Shown here: piece after piece, positions 52,071 to 64,000 of the stretch | Position numbering within the stretch: the stretch's first letter is position 1 | Layout of the letters: every line of letters starts with the position of its first letter | Assembly (NCBI GenBank): GCA_905182995.1 | Contig: CAJJDP010000002.1 | Location: 186,001-250,000, forward strand | Reading direction: 5' to 3' | DNA length: 64,000 nucleotides | From: Paramecium octaurelia | Lineage: Eukaryota > Ciliophora > Oligohymenophorea > Peniculida > Parameciidae | Translations under genes and position numbers: made by a program | Notes under the pieces: generated by a model | The model's input: the letters and a program-made list of their open reading frames with translations, nothing else | The model's database searches: none | Told to the model about the DNA's origin: nothing

Positions 52071-54698
52071 ATGTAAGGTTAACCCATCCCATTCATTGAA
52101 TTAAAGGAAAATTAAACCTCAGAAGGATTGGAAACTACTTTTGAAATTCATCCCTAGGCAATTAAGATGTTATAGTCCATTGCTGACAAAAAAGTATACG
52201 CTTTTTATGGGATATCTAGGTAGCTGTTCTTACAATTGCAGGTCCACAAAGAACAGGAAAGTCCTTTTTAGCTAATAGAGTATTAAAGAGATAAAAGGGA
52301 TTTGCTGTTGGACCAACAACTATGCCATGTACAAAAGGTATTTGGTTATGGAGCTAACCCATTCCATTAAATGAAAATACTTCCATTTTGTTAATGGATA
52401 CAGAAGGATTGAACTCAGTCTAAAGAGACTTAGGGGTGGACACTAAAATATTCTCAATATCTTTATTGCTATCATCGATGTTTGTATTTAATCAATTGGG
52501 TCACATTGATGAACAATCAATAGAGAATCTCTCTCTTGTTATTAAATTAAGTGAGAATGTCAGTGTAGGATCAGAGGATAAAAGTCTGAGTTAATTTTTC
52601 CCCACATTCCTTTGGGTTTTGAGAGATTTCTCACTAGACTTGAGAGGACGTACTCCAAGTGAATATTTGGAGTTTGCACTTTAAGATTAATCCAATCCAG
52701 GTCCTGATGGAGAGAGAAAGAATCTTATTCGAAGAAAGATTAGAGAGTATTTTAAATTCAGAGATTGTATCTGTATGGTGAGACCAATTTAGGATGAAAG
52801 AAGACTAGCTAGAGTTGAGGAAGAGGATTGGAATGCCTTAAGACCGGAATTCATTTCAGCTGTTTAAGATTTTGAGAGAAGAGTTTTCAAGTGCATCCCT
52901 CCAAAATAAATTAATGGCACTACTCTAACAGCAGAGATGTTTTTGAAACTTTCCCTTGAATATGTTGATGCCATCAATTCTGGAGGAATCCCCTAAATCT
53001 TAACTAGTTTAGACAGAGTCATATAACAAGAAGCAAGAAACCTGTTGGAAGAACTAAAAAGTCAATACTCTAAAAAGTATTAAGATGCCTTGTAAAAAAT
53101 GAAACCTCCATTTGAAGATGAGGAATTAATCTAATTATAAAAATAGATTGAAGCTGAGATCTTTTAAAGGTTAGAGTAGAAATCCAAGGAAATTATTGAC
53201 AATTCTAAAATAAATAGTATGAAAAAAGAATTATATGAAATGATGACCCAAGACTTGTAAACAAGATTAGAAATTAATAAAGAATAATCTACTACTGTTG
53301 CTAATCAGATCTTATAGAAATTTTTCAATACTTTTCAAATTCCTGTCTTGGAAAATGTTGACAGCATTAAACCATCTCTTTTAGTAGATCAATTTCAAGT
53401 TTACAGTCGTTTTTTTAAATATTACATGGAAAATGTTAAGGGTCATTAAAAATACAAACATTTCTCAGAGAAAGTGCCTTCATTTTTGTTCAGTCACTTT
53501 GAAAAGCTGATTTTGAGTGTTCAAAAAGTTTACATCGAAGAAAACAATTAAACTAAAAAGTATCTGGTTTAAGCAAGGGAAGGGGAAGAAAGATTAAGAA
53601 AAACTATTGCAAATTAGGAAAGCTTATTATACGAAATATAAAAGGAAAGAGATTAGTTAAAGTATGAAATAGAAAACTGGAGCAGGGAGTCAAATAAATA
53701 AGAAAAAATTAAAAGTCTTGAATTAGAAGCTTGCTAAACCAAGGTAGTACAATTAACTTAAGAATTGTAAAGTAAAAAAGATAAAAGCTAAAAATTGAAA
53801 TAAGATGTTCAAAACTTATAGGAGCAACTTCAAAGAGTCAGAAATGAACTTAATGGAAAAAGAGTTGAATGTTAACAATTATTAAAGCGGATGAGTGATG
53901 ATAGTTAGTCCTTCAGAGAATCAGGAGAAGATGTAAGTAATCCTTTAAATATTAGATTTCCAATGATTTGGTTTTACAATATAAGGATATGAAATAGTAA
54001 GCTCATTAGATGAACGATTTCTTTAAAAGAAGAGCCATGGATCACTCACAACAAAGTATCTTTCTCCAAGAGATTTCTAAATTATAATAAGATAAGTTTA
54101 ATGAAATCATAAAACTAAGAGAAGATTACAAACAAAAAAAATAAAAAATGAAAGAGGATTTGGAGCAAGAAAAGTATTATAATTATTTTATAATTAGAAA
54201 ATCTCTGAAGAATAATCTAGAGCATTTTATTAAATAAAATGAAGAATTAAAAGCAAAGAATATGACCTATTATGAGAAATATGAACAAGCACAAAAAAAT
54301 CAATAACATCTTAAGGTATCTATTAATGTTATTTTGGATAGTAAATATAATCAGAGAACTAAAGATTATCATAAAGATTAGAAGAAAAATCAGAAAACTT
54401 AGATATGCATATCCAAGTCATTGAAAATTTCACTAAAGATATAGAAAAACTAACTAGTATTCGAGAGGATCTTGAATAAAAGCTTGCATTTATGAATTCT
54501 GAAAAGAGTTAATTGGTTTCATTTAAGGAGAGTTTTCCATATATACTAAAAGGTAATATTTTGATTATTATATTGAAAGAGGCTTTGAAATGGGTCTTAA
54601 AATAAAATTCAAAAATAAAGCATGCTATGAAATCAGTAGGTGAAGAAGAGTAAAAAATAATTCGCGATTGTTTTCATGAAGTTGGTATAAATATATGA
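52071..54698 (+). CDS. Guanylate-binding-protein (GBP)-type large GTPase, about 850 aa
   Basis: The N-terminal 300 residues are a GB1/RHD3-type G domain: the P-loop AGPQRTGKSFLANRVL, the switch threonines in GPTTMPCTKGIW, the Walker B DTEGL, and the WVLRDF motif that replaces NKxD in GBPs. A helical domain and then a long coiled coil follow, ending in KEALKWVLKQNSK. Animal GBPs act in defence against intracellular pathogens; ciliate relatives of this fold are widespread and their roles are unknown. Introns of 26, 23 and 26 nt are needed; a 27-nt candidate (inside LKGNILIIIL...) may also be spliced, giving 841 or 850 aa. It starts 33 bp after the channel gene. Confidence 0.9.
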
Positions 54699-55136
54699 AA
54701 AATAATAAATTTATATAAATAAACATTTAGTACAAAATACTTAAGAATTTAAAATATTTATTAAAACATTTTATTATGAACTCTAATTAAATTATTATTA
54801 TAATAAATAATTTAAATAAATAAATTAGAATATTTAATTTTTATCACAAAATTCATATTAAATCTACGATGTCAAATAAAATCTTACATTTCGCAAGAAT
54901 ATAACAATTTTGTATAGCTTGATCTATTGTAATTAAATCATTTACGAGTCAGCAATAAACTCATCTGTTTTCAACTAGAAAGAATCCAATAAAAACTATC
55001 GATCAACCAAGGCATTATTAATGATGAATTAAGAGTTAATTTATAATGGTTATTAATCCCAAATTATTGATAGTTAATATTATCGTTTAGTATACAATAA
55101 AATAAATAATTTAGTATTTTATTTATAAAATATCAA
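54699..55136. other. Intergenic, no gene seen
   Basis: 438 bp of AT-rich DNA between two plus-strand genes, without a supported frame. Confidence 0.65.
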
Positions 55137-58100
55137 ATGTCTATAATTATTTCTAATTCAAAACAATAAAGAAAACTCCCATTACTTAAGGATTATACAA
55201 AGTAGAAGAAAGAGATGTTGAAAACATTTTTTACAACCAAAACTAGCAGATCTGAATCAAGATCAAAACAAACTCATGAGGTTTTCAAAGAGGAAAGGTC
55301 CTATTATTTTGATGATAGCATAAAGCAACAAAAGAAGGCTATTTATCTATCATAAAAGCTTATTAGAATAACTCCCCGCATTTTTCCTGCAAAGACTGAT
55401 CTTTAAATTAACCAGAGTGAAGAGATAAGCGAAGATAGTTCTGAGAAATCAAAAAGTAGTGTCGATGCTTTTGATCTAGACAAACACAAGGAGCATGTTA
55501 AAAATAAATTAAGTATATGAGAGTGATAATTCAGAGATAAAATTAATGAAGAATCATATTTTGGTTTCTTGAAGAACTAAAACAAATTGAGAGACGTAGC
55601 TCAGCATTTTATAAACGAAGAGGGAATGAATCCGATTTACTATTTTTGTGTTCATGACAGTTTGTTCCCTAAAAGAATTGACTTAACAAATTGCTTGGTT
55701 GATAAAAAAGAGATGAATTTTACCAATTTAGGCATAGGATCTAAATATTATCCGATATTGACTACCTTGTTGAAATAATAAAAGAGTTAGAGAATTAAAT
55801 AACTATTTTTAAGTGATAACAACTTAAAAGACTCAGAATTAGGTATGATAGTCGATTGCATACCTCTTTCTTTAAAAGAATTAAAAATTTCAAATAATAA
55901 ATTAGGCAAAGGAGGAGCGGTGCTTCTTGAAAAATTGATCACAACTCATAAAAGGTATCTATTCTAATTGTTTTATAGTATCAAATACATAAACGTTGCT
56001 AATAACACTTTAGGAGACTCAGGAGTTTAAATATTGTTAAATGCTTTGGTGAAAAATAACTCAGTCACCAGATTGAACCTATCAGAAAATGGGTTAACTG
56101 ATTCCGTCTCAAAAACATTATATAATTTCTTAGTGAGTAATAAAACAGTGGAAGTCTTAATGTTAAATTGGAATTACTTGGGATCTATTTCAGGGTAATC
56201 TATTGCAAAAGGATTGGCCAATAATAAATCATTAAAAGTGATAGACTTAAGTTATAATCACTTGGGGTAGAATAATTGTATGATCTATTGGACTGAGATC
56301 ATTTCAAATCCAAAGATGTCACTTATACATATTGATCTATCATATAATCAATTTAGTGAATAGTAATTAAGAATCTTGAACGAAGCTTTGAAAAAAAACA
56401 ATCAGATCTATGGATTACATATTGAAGGAAATAAATGTACTGCATACGTAGATCCTAATGGATTCATTTAATTTGCTAATGATGGATCACAATTTTAAGG
56501 AAATCCTTTCAGATTGTAATAAAAGAAGTATGAAATTGATGGTGTAAATTTTATACCTGAATTAAATGATGGATTGATAGGTAGTGATTGTTGCTGGATT
56601 TGCTAAGGGTGGATGGAGTTTAAATTTAATTACACTCCAGATGATTTTAATGGTGATGTACCAATCTTTCTCCATCTCGATTTCTTAGAGTACTATTTTT
56701 TTCCAAATTAGTTATAAACCAATTCCAATGACATCGAGCTTAGAATTAAAGGAGTAGATGAAATCATAAAGAAAAAGCAAATCTGTTGAGCAACCATAAT
56801 TAACAACTGGGGAAATAATATATTAATTAAAGTAAGTAATAAATGATGATAAAAAAATAACTATGGCTGCAATTTAAGAAGCTTATGATATTGAAACAAA
56901 GGATGAAGTTGTAGATGAAAGATTATTGGATGATTTAGACTAATTTTATTATACCACTTATTAGATGTGTCCACCTAAAAGAAGGATCATGTACTTCTTT
57001 AGTAATCCAATATCAGAGGATTATTTTATAGATAAAAATTCATTAAGTATGTAATCTCCCCCTGATAACTTAATATTGCAAGGCAAGGATACTAAATTTT
57101 AATATCATTAGTTTGCAGATGGAACTAAAGTTAAATTTAAGAAGATTAATTAAATTAATTATTTGCTGTCTAAACAGGAATATGTAATAGATGATAAAAA
57201 TGATTATAAACCCTTAGTTAAAATATTTCCTCGATCTGCTCAAAAAAAATACATTCTTAGGAAATTTGCAAATAATTCAATCAGAAAGAAAGTTAACATT
57301 ATATTTTGGGTTAAGGAAGATTCATCTTTTAAATAATTTCAGAGTGACAATGATAATCTATTGGATAGTTGTTTAGATTTTGATTGGTAATGTAGTAAGA
57401 TTACAAGATTTGTTAGAAATGAGTATGAAAGAACTAAGATGAAAGAATATTTCAGACAACAATATTAATTATTAAAGGATGTATATAAGTACCTTTCAAG
57501 TTTTGGGTATTATCCTCCATAATTTGATATGTTTTGCATATAATTTCCCTAATTCTAGAAGTTAGTATAATAAGTAGGATTAGTTGATGGAGTTGACTTG
57601 AAAATCTAGGATGTGGAGAGCAATTTAATTTCAATAAAGAATAACGTAGACAATAAATTCATATACAATCCAGATTAAGCCCTGATTAGATATTAATTCA
57701 TTGAGAGTCTATACAGATTGGCTCTTGATAAATATGTAAGAACAAATACTGTCAAGAATGCAGCTGATGCAGTGTATCGATTATTAAAGGAATTCAAGCC
57801 TTACTTCATTAATTTTGATTCTACTCAGGATTGGAGACAGAAGAGATTGTGGAATAAGGAGTGTGACACTTTAATAGCATTCAAGATGGGATTCTTGAAA
57901 AAGCTATATGATTACGCTACAGATATTAGCAACAGAAGATGGTATTTTAAATTAAAATGGATTTCAATTAAAGAATTTAAAGAGTTTTGTAAACAGATTG
58001 CATTGAATGAATATTTGAGTGATAGATAGTAAGTCATAATCTATAATTTCTCTATGATGTCATAGGTGGATGAAATTAATTAAGATAGAAATGTTAGAAT

Positions 58101-58600
58101 GTCCCTCATAGAATTTATTGAGTCCCTCGGGCGAATGGCAGAAAGAATAAGTCCGGCTCCAATTGGGGAAAGAGTGTCGGAATGGTCGTATGAGTAGAGA
58201 ACCACGTTGCCTTTGCATGTGAAATTAGAGTCATTGCTAACATATATTTATATAATAGTTAATAAGAAGTAAGCTAATATAAATATATTTGAAGAGGAGC
58301 ATTTGAATCTTTTAATGATGTGTTTGGAGATGAATAACAATAAAAAATTCAGTTCATGCCAACTCCAGAATCTGTAATAAATGATGAAGAGTATTCCAAT
58401 ACCACAGAAACTTTAACTACTTATAATACATTGTCTTATATGAGTAATAATATTAGATTGATTTAGCAGATCTCCATAAATAACCATACCTAAATCCAGA
58501 TTATGTACATTTCTTGCAAAATCCGGTGCCCAATTAACCAAAATTTCATGGTCCTCTTTTGGTTAGAAGATTTTCAAGAGCAGATAGGAAAAATAAATGA
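55137..58600 (+). CDS. Leucine-rich-repeat protein with long C-terminal region, 1,112 aa
   Basis: After a polar N-terminus (MSIIISNSKQQRKLPLLKDY) a series of ribonuclease-inhibitor-like LRRs spans about residues 180-420: LFLSDNNLKDSEL, LKISNNKLGKGGAV, YINVANNTLGDSG, LNLSENGLTDSV, VIDLSYNHLGQNN and IDLSYNQFSEQQL. Next is a beta-rich domain (SDCCWICQGWMEFKFNYTPD) and a long helical part with PPKRRIMYFFSNP and NTVKNAADAVYRLLKEFKPY. Introns of 24, 24, 28, 26 and 23 nt give exactly 1,113 codons. The second 24-nt intron (55955-55978) lacks a stop and keeps frame if retained. LRR proteins of this layout in ciliates are often ciliary, which is only a suggestion. The stop is 19 bp before the next start. 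Confidence 0.82.
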
Positions 58601-58619
58601 ATATTAATTTTAATTATTG

Positions 58620-60181
58620 ATGTAAAGTGAATAATTGAGTGAATAAAAATTGTATGCCTGGGGAAGTGCAGAATGTGATCAATTTTTGGCTAAGGATGAA
58701 GACGATGAGGAAATGTATGAAGTAAAGAGACCATATCAAATAAAAGAATTGAATAATCTATCAATAGTCTAAGTGGCATGTGGAGGAATGCATGCCTTAA
58801 TTTTGACATCTTAAGGAAAAGTATTGCATTGATTTAACATAAATTAGGTGTATTCATTTGGATGTGATGACAAGGGAGTGCTTGGCAGACCCAACATAGA
58901 AGGATAGGACGCTCGAGTTCCAGCACTAATTACAGATCTTCCTCCTGTTGATATGATTGCTTGTGGTAGTTCTCATTCAATTGCTGCAAATTCCAATGGT
59001 TTAGTATATTTCTGGGGATTTTATGCAAATACTCATGGTCCAATTGGAGAACCAGTGTAAAAGCCAAAAAAAATGGATAATATTACAGAGGGAATAAAAA
59101 AAATACTATGTGGTTAAAATCATACCATGGTATTATTGGAAAGTCAAAAGGTAAATTATTTATCTAAGTTTAGTTATTAACATGGGGAGATGCAGAAACC
59201 TTAGTAATAGGCAGAAAAAGTGAAACCAGAAGATCTGTTATGCAAAACTTAAATCCTTAGCCTATCAAGATGAAAAAGCCAATTTTAAACATTTTTACAG
59301 GAGCATCACATGCATTTGTTAAAGTTTAAATGAAAGATAACAAAGTTGGAATTTATGGGTGGGGATTAAATAACTACGGATAATTGGGTATTGGTAATCA
59401 AGAAAACTAATAATTACCCACATTGATTGAATTTTTTGATAACATAGATGTTATTGATATGGTTGGAGGAGAACATCACACAATAGCATTAGATTCTTAA
59501 GGAAATCTTTATTCATTTGGCAGACATGATGATGGACAACTTGGATTAGGAGAAGAAATCAATGAACAATTAAAAGAACAAGCATAAAAGTAATTAGAAG
59601 AAGAAATCTAGTCATAAAAAGTAAATGAGAGCAACAAAAAAAAAATAAGCAAAAAGAATAAATAATAGGGAGAACTGTTTGAAATTTAAAAGTCTGATAA
59701 GGTTATCGGATATGAATTCATCACTAGTCCGTAAATGATTAAAGATATCCCCAAGATGCAATCGATTTATTCTTCCATGCATTTTAATTTTTCTATCTCT
59801 CAAGAAGGATAATTATTCTCTTGGGGAAATGGTTAAAGTTATGTCCTCGGTACTAGAAATGAGAATTCACAATTCAAACCCAAAGATGTATATACTTTTA
59901 TTTATCCTTTATAGATTACAACCATTTTCAAAAATGAAAAGCTTTTATAGATCTCACTTGGTGCAAGTCATGTAATTGCATATACATCAACTGATTTAAA
60001 CTACAACACACAAAAAGTGGAAGAATCAATCATAAAAATACAGGATTAAAAAACAAAAATTAAGAAGCCAAGAAGAAGCAATAGCAGAGAGGGAAGTAAA
60101 GAAAAAAGCTTGTCTATGAAAAGAAATGAATAAAAGTTTGATGACAGTTTAATTCCAGTTAAAGATTTGAAAATTGATTGA
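58620..60181 (+). CDS. RCC1-repeat protein, 503 aa
   Basis: An RCC1-like beta-propeller. Repeats appear as LYAWGSAECDQFL, QVACGGMHALILTSQGKV, VYSFGCDDKGVLGRP, IACGSSHSIAANSNGLVYFW, KILCGQNHTMVLL, IYGWGLNNYGQLGIGNQ, MVGGEHHTIALDSQGNLYSF, GRHDDGQLGLGEE and LFSWGNGQSYVLGTRN, so at least six or seven blades. An insert rich in lysine, glutamate and asparagine splits the last blades. The tail is basic and serine-rich (KKPRRSNSREGSKEK). RCC1 proteins act as nucleotide exchange factors or as scaffolds; the residues of true Ran-GEF are not obvious here. Introns of 27 and 23 nt give 504 codons. The 27-nt intron contains an in-frame TGA, supporting its removal. Confidence 0.88.
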
Positions 60182-60206
60182 TAAATAGGTTTTAAGTTTA
60201 ATTTAT

Positions 60207-61127
60207 TCATTTCAATAGTTCCTCTATTCTTTTCCTTGATTTTTCTGCTGATGAGTTTTCATGATTCAATTCTAAATTATGATGTTCAATAAATTTATTA
60301 GCAATCTATCCTATTTTTTTTGTTTTTGCTTTCTTTAAAAAATTCTACTTTTATTCTTCTTACAGTAATATTCTTTGAATAAACTCCCTTTATTGTTCTT
60401 CCTTCTTTTGATTAATTTTGACCTATTTTTATTCATAGATTTCCATCTCATTCTATAGTACTTCCAATAAGTTTGAGTTCTAACAAAACATTTTGGATCT
60501 CTAGATCATTTCTTGTGTTTCATGTTCATAACGTAAAAATGTTAACATATCCTAACTTTAAAAATAAATGTTTAAGTTTCCATCTTCATAATATTCTTGT
60601 ATATCATTACAATCTGAATTATGTTAAAGAGACTTTACAAAATTAATGTTGACTCTTTCATTATCGAATTAATTTAATGATGAATCCATTTTTTAAGATT
60701 CTTACTTATTCTAAGGATATAAAGGTGAATTTATGAAGGATGAATTATTTTTATTATGATTTTGTTATTTGCAAAGCTTTTTCAAATTATCACTTGCTAC
60801 TAAATATTCACTTTTTATATCTTTATCTATAGATTCATCTGTTATTGAAGAGCTAATACTAGACACCTCTAATTAGAAATTTACTTTCTCTTATTTATAT
60901 TTCTTCCCTTTTTTATCTCTCCTCTTTCGTTATTGATGCTATACTTATTAAGTTGGAGATGCCAAGGGAGTGGTAATATAGGGTATTGCCTTTAGCTTTT
61001 ATCTTAAATGCTAAAAATGCTCCCTAACCTTGATTGTACTCTCAAGTTCAAGAGCAGGTGGATTCTAAAGAATAAGGCTTTGTGAGATTGATTTTTTTGG
61101 CCTTGAAATTCTTTAAAATTATAACAT
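60207..61127 (-). CDS. Hypothetical polar protein with C-terminal coiled coil, 306 aa
   Basis: Single-exon frame of 307 codons. It starts MLQFQRISRPKKSISQSLIL. The first two thirds are basic then serine and asparagine-rich, probably disordered. The last 100 residues form a charged coiled coil (MEIYEQKQVKINQKKEEQQR) ending RKRIEELLK. No domain is recognised. Its stop is 25 bp from the RCC1 gene stop (convergent). Its start codon faces the start codon of the next gene with only 6 bp between them. Confidence 0.68.
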
Positions 61128-61133
61128 TAATTA

Positions 61134-62042
61134 ATGAGCAGAAGAAACTCTCTTGAAAAAATTCCACAATCAGCTCATTCAGCTAGAAATTAAGGTAGAG
61201 GCCTTAACATTATAGATTTTCTTACAAAACAGAACTTTCAAGACAAAGCACCATCCACAATTTTATTCTCAGATGAAGTAAATAGACTTAAATCGTGTGA
61301 TATGTGTTTGCAATTATAAAATGAACTTGATTAACATGTTAAATCAGATAGATTTTAGTAAGTTATAGAGAAATTATGGCAAAAGTTTAGGAAAATAGAA
61401 GATGAGAATTAAAAAGTGTTAATAAAAGTAGGTAATCTTGAAAGATCACTAATTGAATAATAGGAACTCTTATAGGCATTTAATAATTAATTTATTGGCA
61501 AGTATGGATTAGAAAAACCTTAGTAATAGTGTAACTACACTACTTTAGATTAGGAGTAACTTGATAGATTAGAGAGGAAGATTTCCAAGGATGCATAAAA
61601 GGGAATCAAAAATATAGAAGACAATCTTTTCAAAAATTTAAATAAAGAAATCTAAGCTAAATTTAACTTGATATAAGATTATTAATTAGAAACCAATCTT
61701 AAGTTTACGAGTATCTTTTCATAAATTGATTTATTGAATAACAAATCAGAAATAGCTGATAAAATTAATACCATAGAAGCAACTCTGAGTGAAAACAACA
61801 AACTACTTAATAGTAATAAATTAGAATTCTTAGAAATGCAAAAACAGGTATTACTTTATATTTTAACTAAGTATAGTGACGTAGATTCTGATCTAATAAA
61901 AATATTTCAACATATTAAAACTTTGTTATAAACTAATTATAAAATAGATCTCATGGAATAATCAATCAATAATTTGAAATTACAATTAACTCAAATTAGA
62001 AATTCTGTAAATGAAGTCGAAGATTTAGTTTCAAAAATTTGA
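61134..62042 (+). CDS. Coiled-coil protein, 302 aa
   Basis: Single-exon frame of 303 codons from ATG 61134 to TGA 62040. It begins MSRRNSLEKIPQSAHSARNQ, with an RRNSLE site that resembles a basophilic-kinase target. A Cys pair in SCDMCLQLQ lies near residue 60. The rest is coiled coil, strongly charged, ending in NSVNEVEDLVSKI. No known domain. It is transcribed away from the 306-aa gene on the other strand, so the two must share or overlap promoters. A structural role is likely. Confidence 0.7.
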
Positions 62043-62577
62043 AATATAAATATAAGCTATAACAATCATCAATAAAAGTGATATTTAAACATTAAAAATA
62101 AACCTCATTCATTTATTTTTAGAACAGTATTCTAAGGTGTTTTTATTAGATCATTTCCCTTACACAAATTAAACCTATAAAAGAATTCAAATCCTTGATG
62201 TAATTTGATTCAAAATCTTCTCTTTAAAAGATTATTAATATTATTTATAATTTAACATATGTAATAGTTAAAATATTTTGGTCAGTAATTATTTATTAGA
62301 AGACTAAAATGGATATGATTTATAAAAAGAGAAACAAGAATACATGTTTTACCTTTACTAGATTTTATTTTTAATTAATAGATATTTTAAAAAATAGTTG
62401 CATGTCTTAGAACTATATGTAATTTTGACAGATTAATTCAAAGAAATATATAGTTCTGCTTGATGAAATTAAATCAAGGATAATAAATTTTATTACTTTT
62501 ATTAATGGTTCTTGAAATAATAAATTATAAGGTGCATGGAAATACAGTTCTTTAAATTAATGCAAAAAATAGAAGAT
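62043..62577. other. Convergent intergenic region, no gene seen
   Basis: 535 bp of AT-rich DNA between two 3' ends. No conserved frame or RNA gene was seen. Confidence 0.6.
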
Positions 62578-63220
62578 TCATTCACCTAACTTACTATTCT
62601 CTATCTATTAGATTAATTTTTAATTCTTTTCTGTTACTTCCTAAAATATTTCAAGTACTTACCCTAATTTGAGCTCGTAAACTTTTGAGGCGCTTATCAA
62701 ATTCAAACTATTCATCCTCTAAATCAGCTCTCTCTTACATATATTAAAATAATTCTTAATTGAGATTCTCCAACATATTTTTGTGCAAAATTTACAAATG
62801 ACTAGAGATTTCTGTTTATGTAAATAGTAATTTTAAAGAATTCTTAGCCTATTGCATTTGTTTCAACTGATCAATTTTGCTTTACTTATCTGCTTTAATT
62901 TCTTGCTTTTAAGAATCTAAATCATATAATTATTATTCTTCAAGCTCTCTTGTGTATTCCAACAGATATGGATCAACCTTTAATACTTCTTTTTGATATT
63001 CTATATATGTAAGATAATTTATTATACCCTTCTCTCTAATCAATTAGATATTATATATAATTTATTTCTAATATTCCCTCAATTATTTACACTCAATTTC
63101 TTTTTAATTGTAAACCAGCAATAATTCTTACTAATAGCGCCTCTCTTTACTAACAACAACTTCAACATCCTCAAGTCCATCCTCTACAGGGGGTTAGTCT
63201 GCATATTCTGCTTCATACAT
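62578..63220 (-). CDS. Coiled-coil protein, 206 aa
   Basis: Two exons joined by a 22-nt intron (GTAAGTACTT...TTTAG) near the 3' end give 207 codons. The N-terminus MYEAEYADQPPVEDGLEDVE is acidic; from residue 25 onwards the protein is helical, with IECKQLREYQKQIIYNIQLI and a stretch around VDPYLLEYTRELEEQ, then a charged coiled coil to the end. I recognise no family. The gene is minus-strand between two AT-rich gaps. Confidence 0.68.
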
Positions 63221-63424
63221 TAATTAAATTTAATTAAAGAAAAAAGACTTATAAAATTCGATTTTAATTAAATTTAACATCTAAAAAATTATAATTTATT
63301 TGATAAATAGAATACAAATTTATAGAATAAATTACGACTTATTTAAGTATCCTAGTAATATCAGATACTAAAACTACATATGGATTAGACTTTTAATAAA
63401 TATTGAACAATAAATAGTTATATT

Positions 63425-64000
63425 TCAAGAATCCTAATTTTCATCATTATCTTGTTTATCAACAATTTCAATATTATCCATACTTTCAATAAGTATGCTA
63501 CTATCATTAACTAATTTACATTTTGGATTAGATTAGGGATGCAATGGACTTTAAGAAAGTTTACTTCCTATCCAACCTCCTTAGATCACTTATTAATATG
63601 TAATCTACTATCGGCAGGATGGACATGTTAACACTTTCATCAGCCACTTCTTTAAGCATAAATGATGAAAAATGTGTCCACAGATAGTTACACTAATTTC
63701 CTTTTGATTTAAATTGTCTAAGCATACTACACATTAAGTATTTTATTGAAATTCTGGGTTTGATTTAATAAAATCATCATAATCAAATGTTTCAAAGTAT
63801 TTATCAAAAAACTATCCACTAAAATTTTTAGGATTTTCCTCTATTGGAGGGGGTCTTACTTTAATTTTCTTTTTATTCATTTTAATATCCTTCTTTTTAC
63901 ATAAGTTTGTAATTACAAAACAAATAATAATAATAAAAATGTTGAAGGATGCAAAAATTAAAAATAGGCAGTTGCCATCCCATATTTTTGGAACTTATTC
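63425..64000 (-). CDS. Membrane-anchored RING-H2 finger protein, partial (N-terminus outside window)
   Basis: The visible part has a transmembrane helix (CLFLIFASFNIFIIIICFVI) followed by a basic stop-transfer patch (CKKKDIKMNKKKIKVRPPP) and a cytoplasmic RING finger: CVVCLDNLNQKEIS, CGHIFHHLCLKKWL and CPSCR. Spacing is the C3H2C3 (RING-H2) type of E3 ubiquitin ligases that act at endomembranes. The end is acidic (DNDENQDS). No intron is needed in the visible part, and the frame is open to the window edge, so a lumenal or extracellular portion should lie beyond 64000. Confidence 0.87.

Noticed and set aside
55590-55660. A GTAGCTCAG stretch resembling the D-arm of a tRNA
   Set aside because: It lies in frame inside the LRR gene (RDVAQHF), and there is no matching T-arm or acceptor stem.
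56760-56800. A possible in-frame TGA readthrough (selenocysteine-like) in the LRR gene
   Set aside because: A 28-nt intron just upstream moves translation to a frame without that TGA and gives continuous protein, so no recoding is needed.

Overview
The window looks like macronuclear DNA of a Paramecium-type ciliate. In every conserved gene I could read, TAA and TAG sit at coding positions and behave as glutamine codons, and only TGA ends frames. Genes are broken by about 77 tiny GT...AG introns, nearly all 18-31 nt. The DNA is AT-rich and genes are packed tightly on both strands. I placed exons by hand from family motifs and frame arithmetic; for the genes spliced in full, exon lengths add up to whole codons. 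With the standard code almost every gene here looks shredded. I saw no tRNA, rRNA, CRISPR array, telomere repeat or transposase gene.

Left part (1-9 kb): V-ATPase subunit a (partial), a chromo-shadow-like protein followed by a possible decayed copy, a PWWP-domain protein, a RAB2-type GTPase, an SF-assemblin, and two small proteins with N-terminal MG..C lipidation-type starts. Next (9-20 kb): a CNNM/CorC-like transporter with a frame break, a Sec14-like protein with a long low-complexity tail, a short-chain dehydrogenase, BUD13, an EB1 protein, a multi-pass membrane protein, a kelch protein and RCL1.

Middle (20-35 kb): a C2H2 zinc-finger protein, several lineage-specific proteins including a secreted one, a UBE3B/C-type HECT ligase and a 1,369-residue coiled-coil protein. 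Then (35-45 kb), almost all on the minus strand: an AGC kinase of MAST/Greatwall/Rim15 type, a hypothetical protein, a PI4K type III beta-like lipid kinase, ELOF1 with an acidic tail, a coiled-coil protein and a RAB11-like GTPase.

Right part (45-64 kb): a DDT/WHIM-like chromatin protein, a basic Cys-cluster protein, a cyclic-nucleotide-binding potassium channel, a guanylate-binding-protein-type large GTPase, a long leucine-rich-repeat protein, an RCC1-repeat protein, three coiled-coil proteins and a membrane RING-finger protein cut by the window edge.

The genes are a normal eukaryotic mix and do not form an operon or one pathway. Loose themes are membrane traffic (two Rabs, PI4K, Sec14), chromatin and transcription (PWWP, chromo shadow, DDT, ELOF1, BUD13) and cytoskeleton or cortex (EB1, SF-assemblin, coiled coils). 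I found no convincing new multi-gene system. The most unusual points are local: the CNNM frame break, one 64-nt intervening sequence among 18-31-nt introns, two start codons facing each other across 6 bp, and long intronless genes without recognisable relatives.
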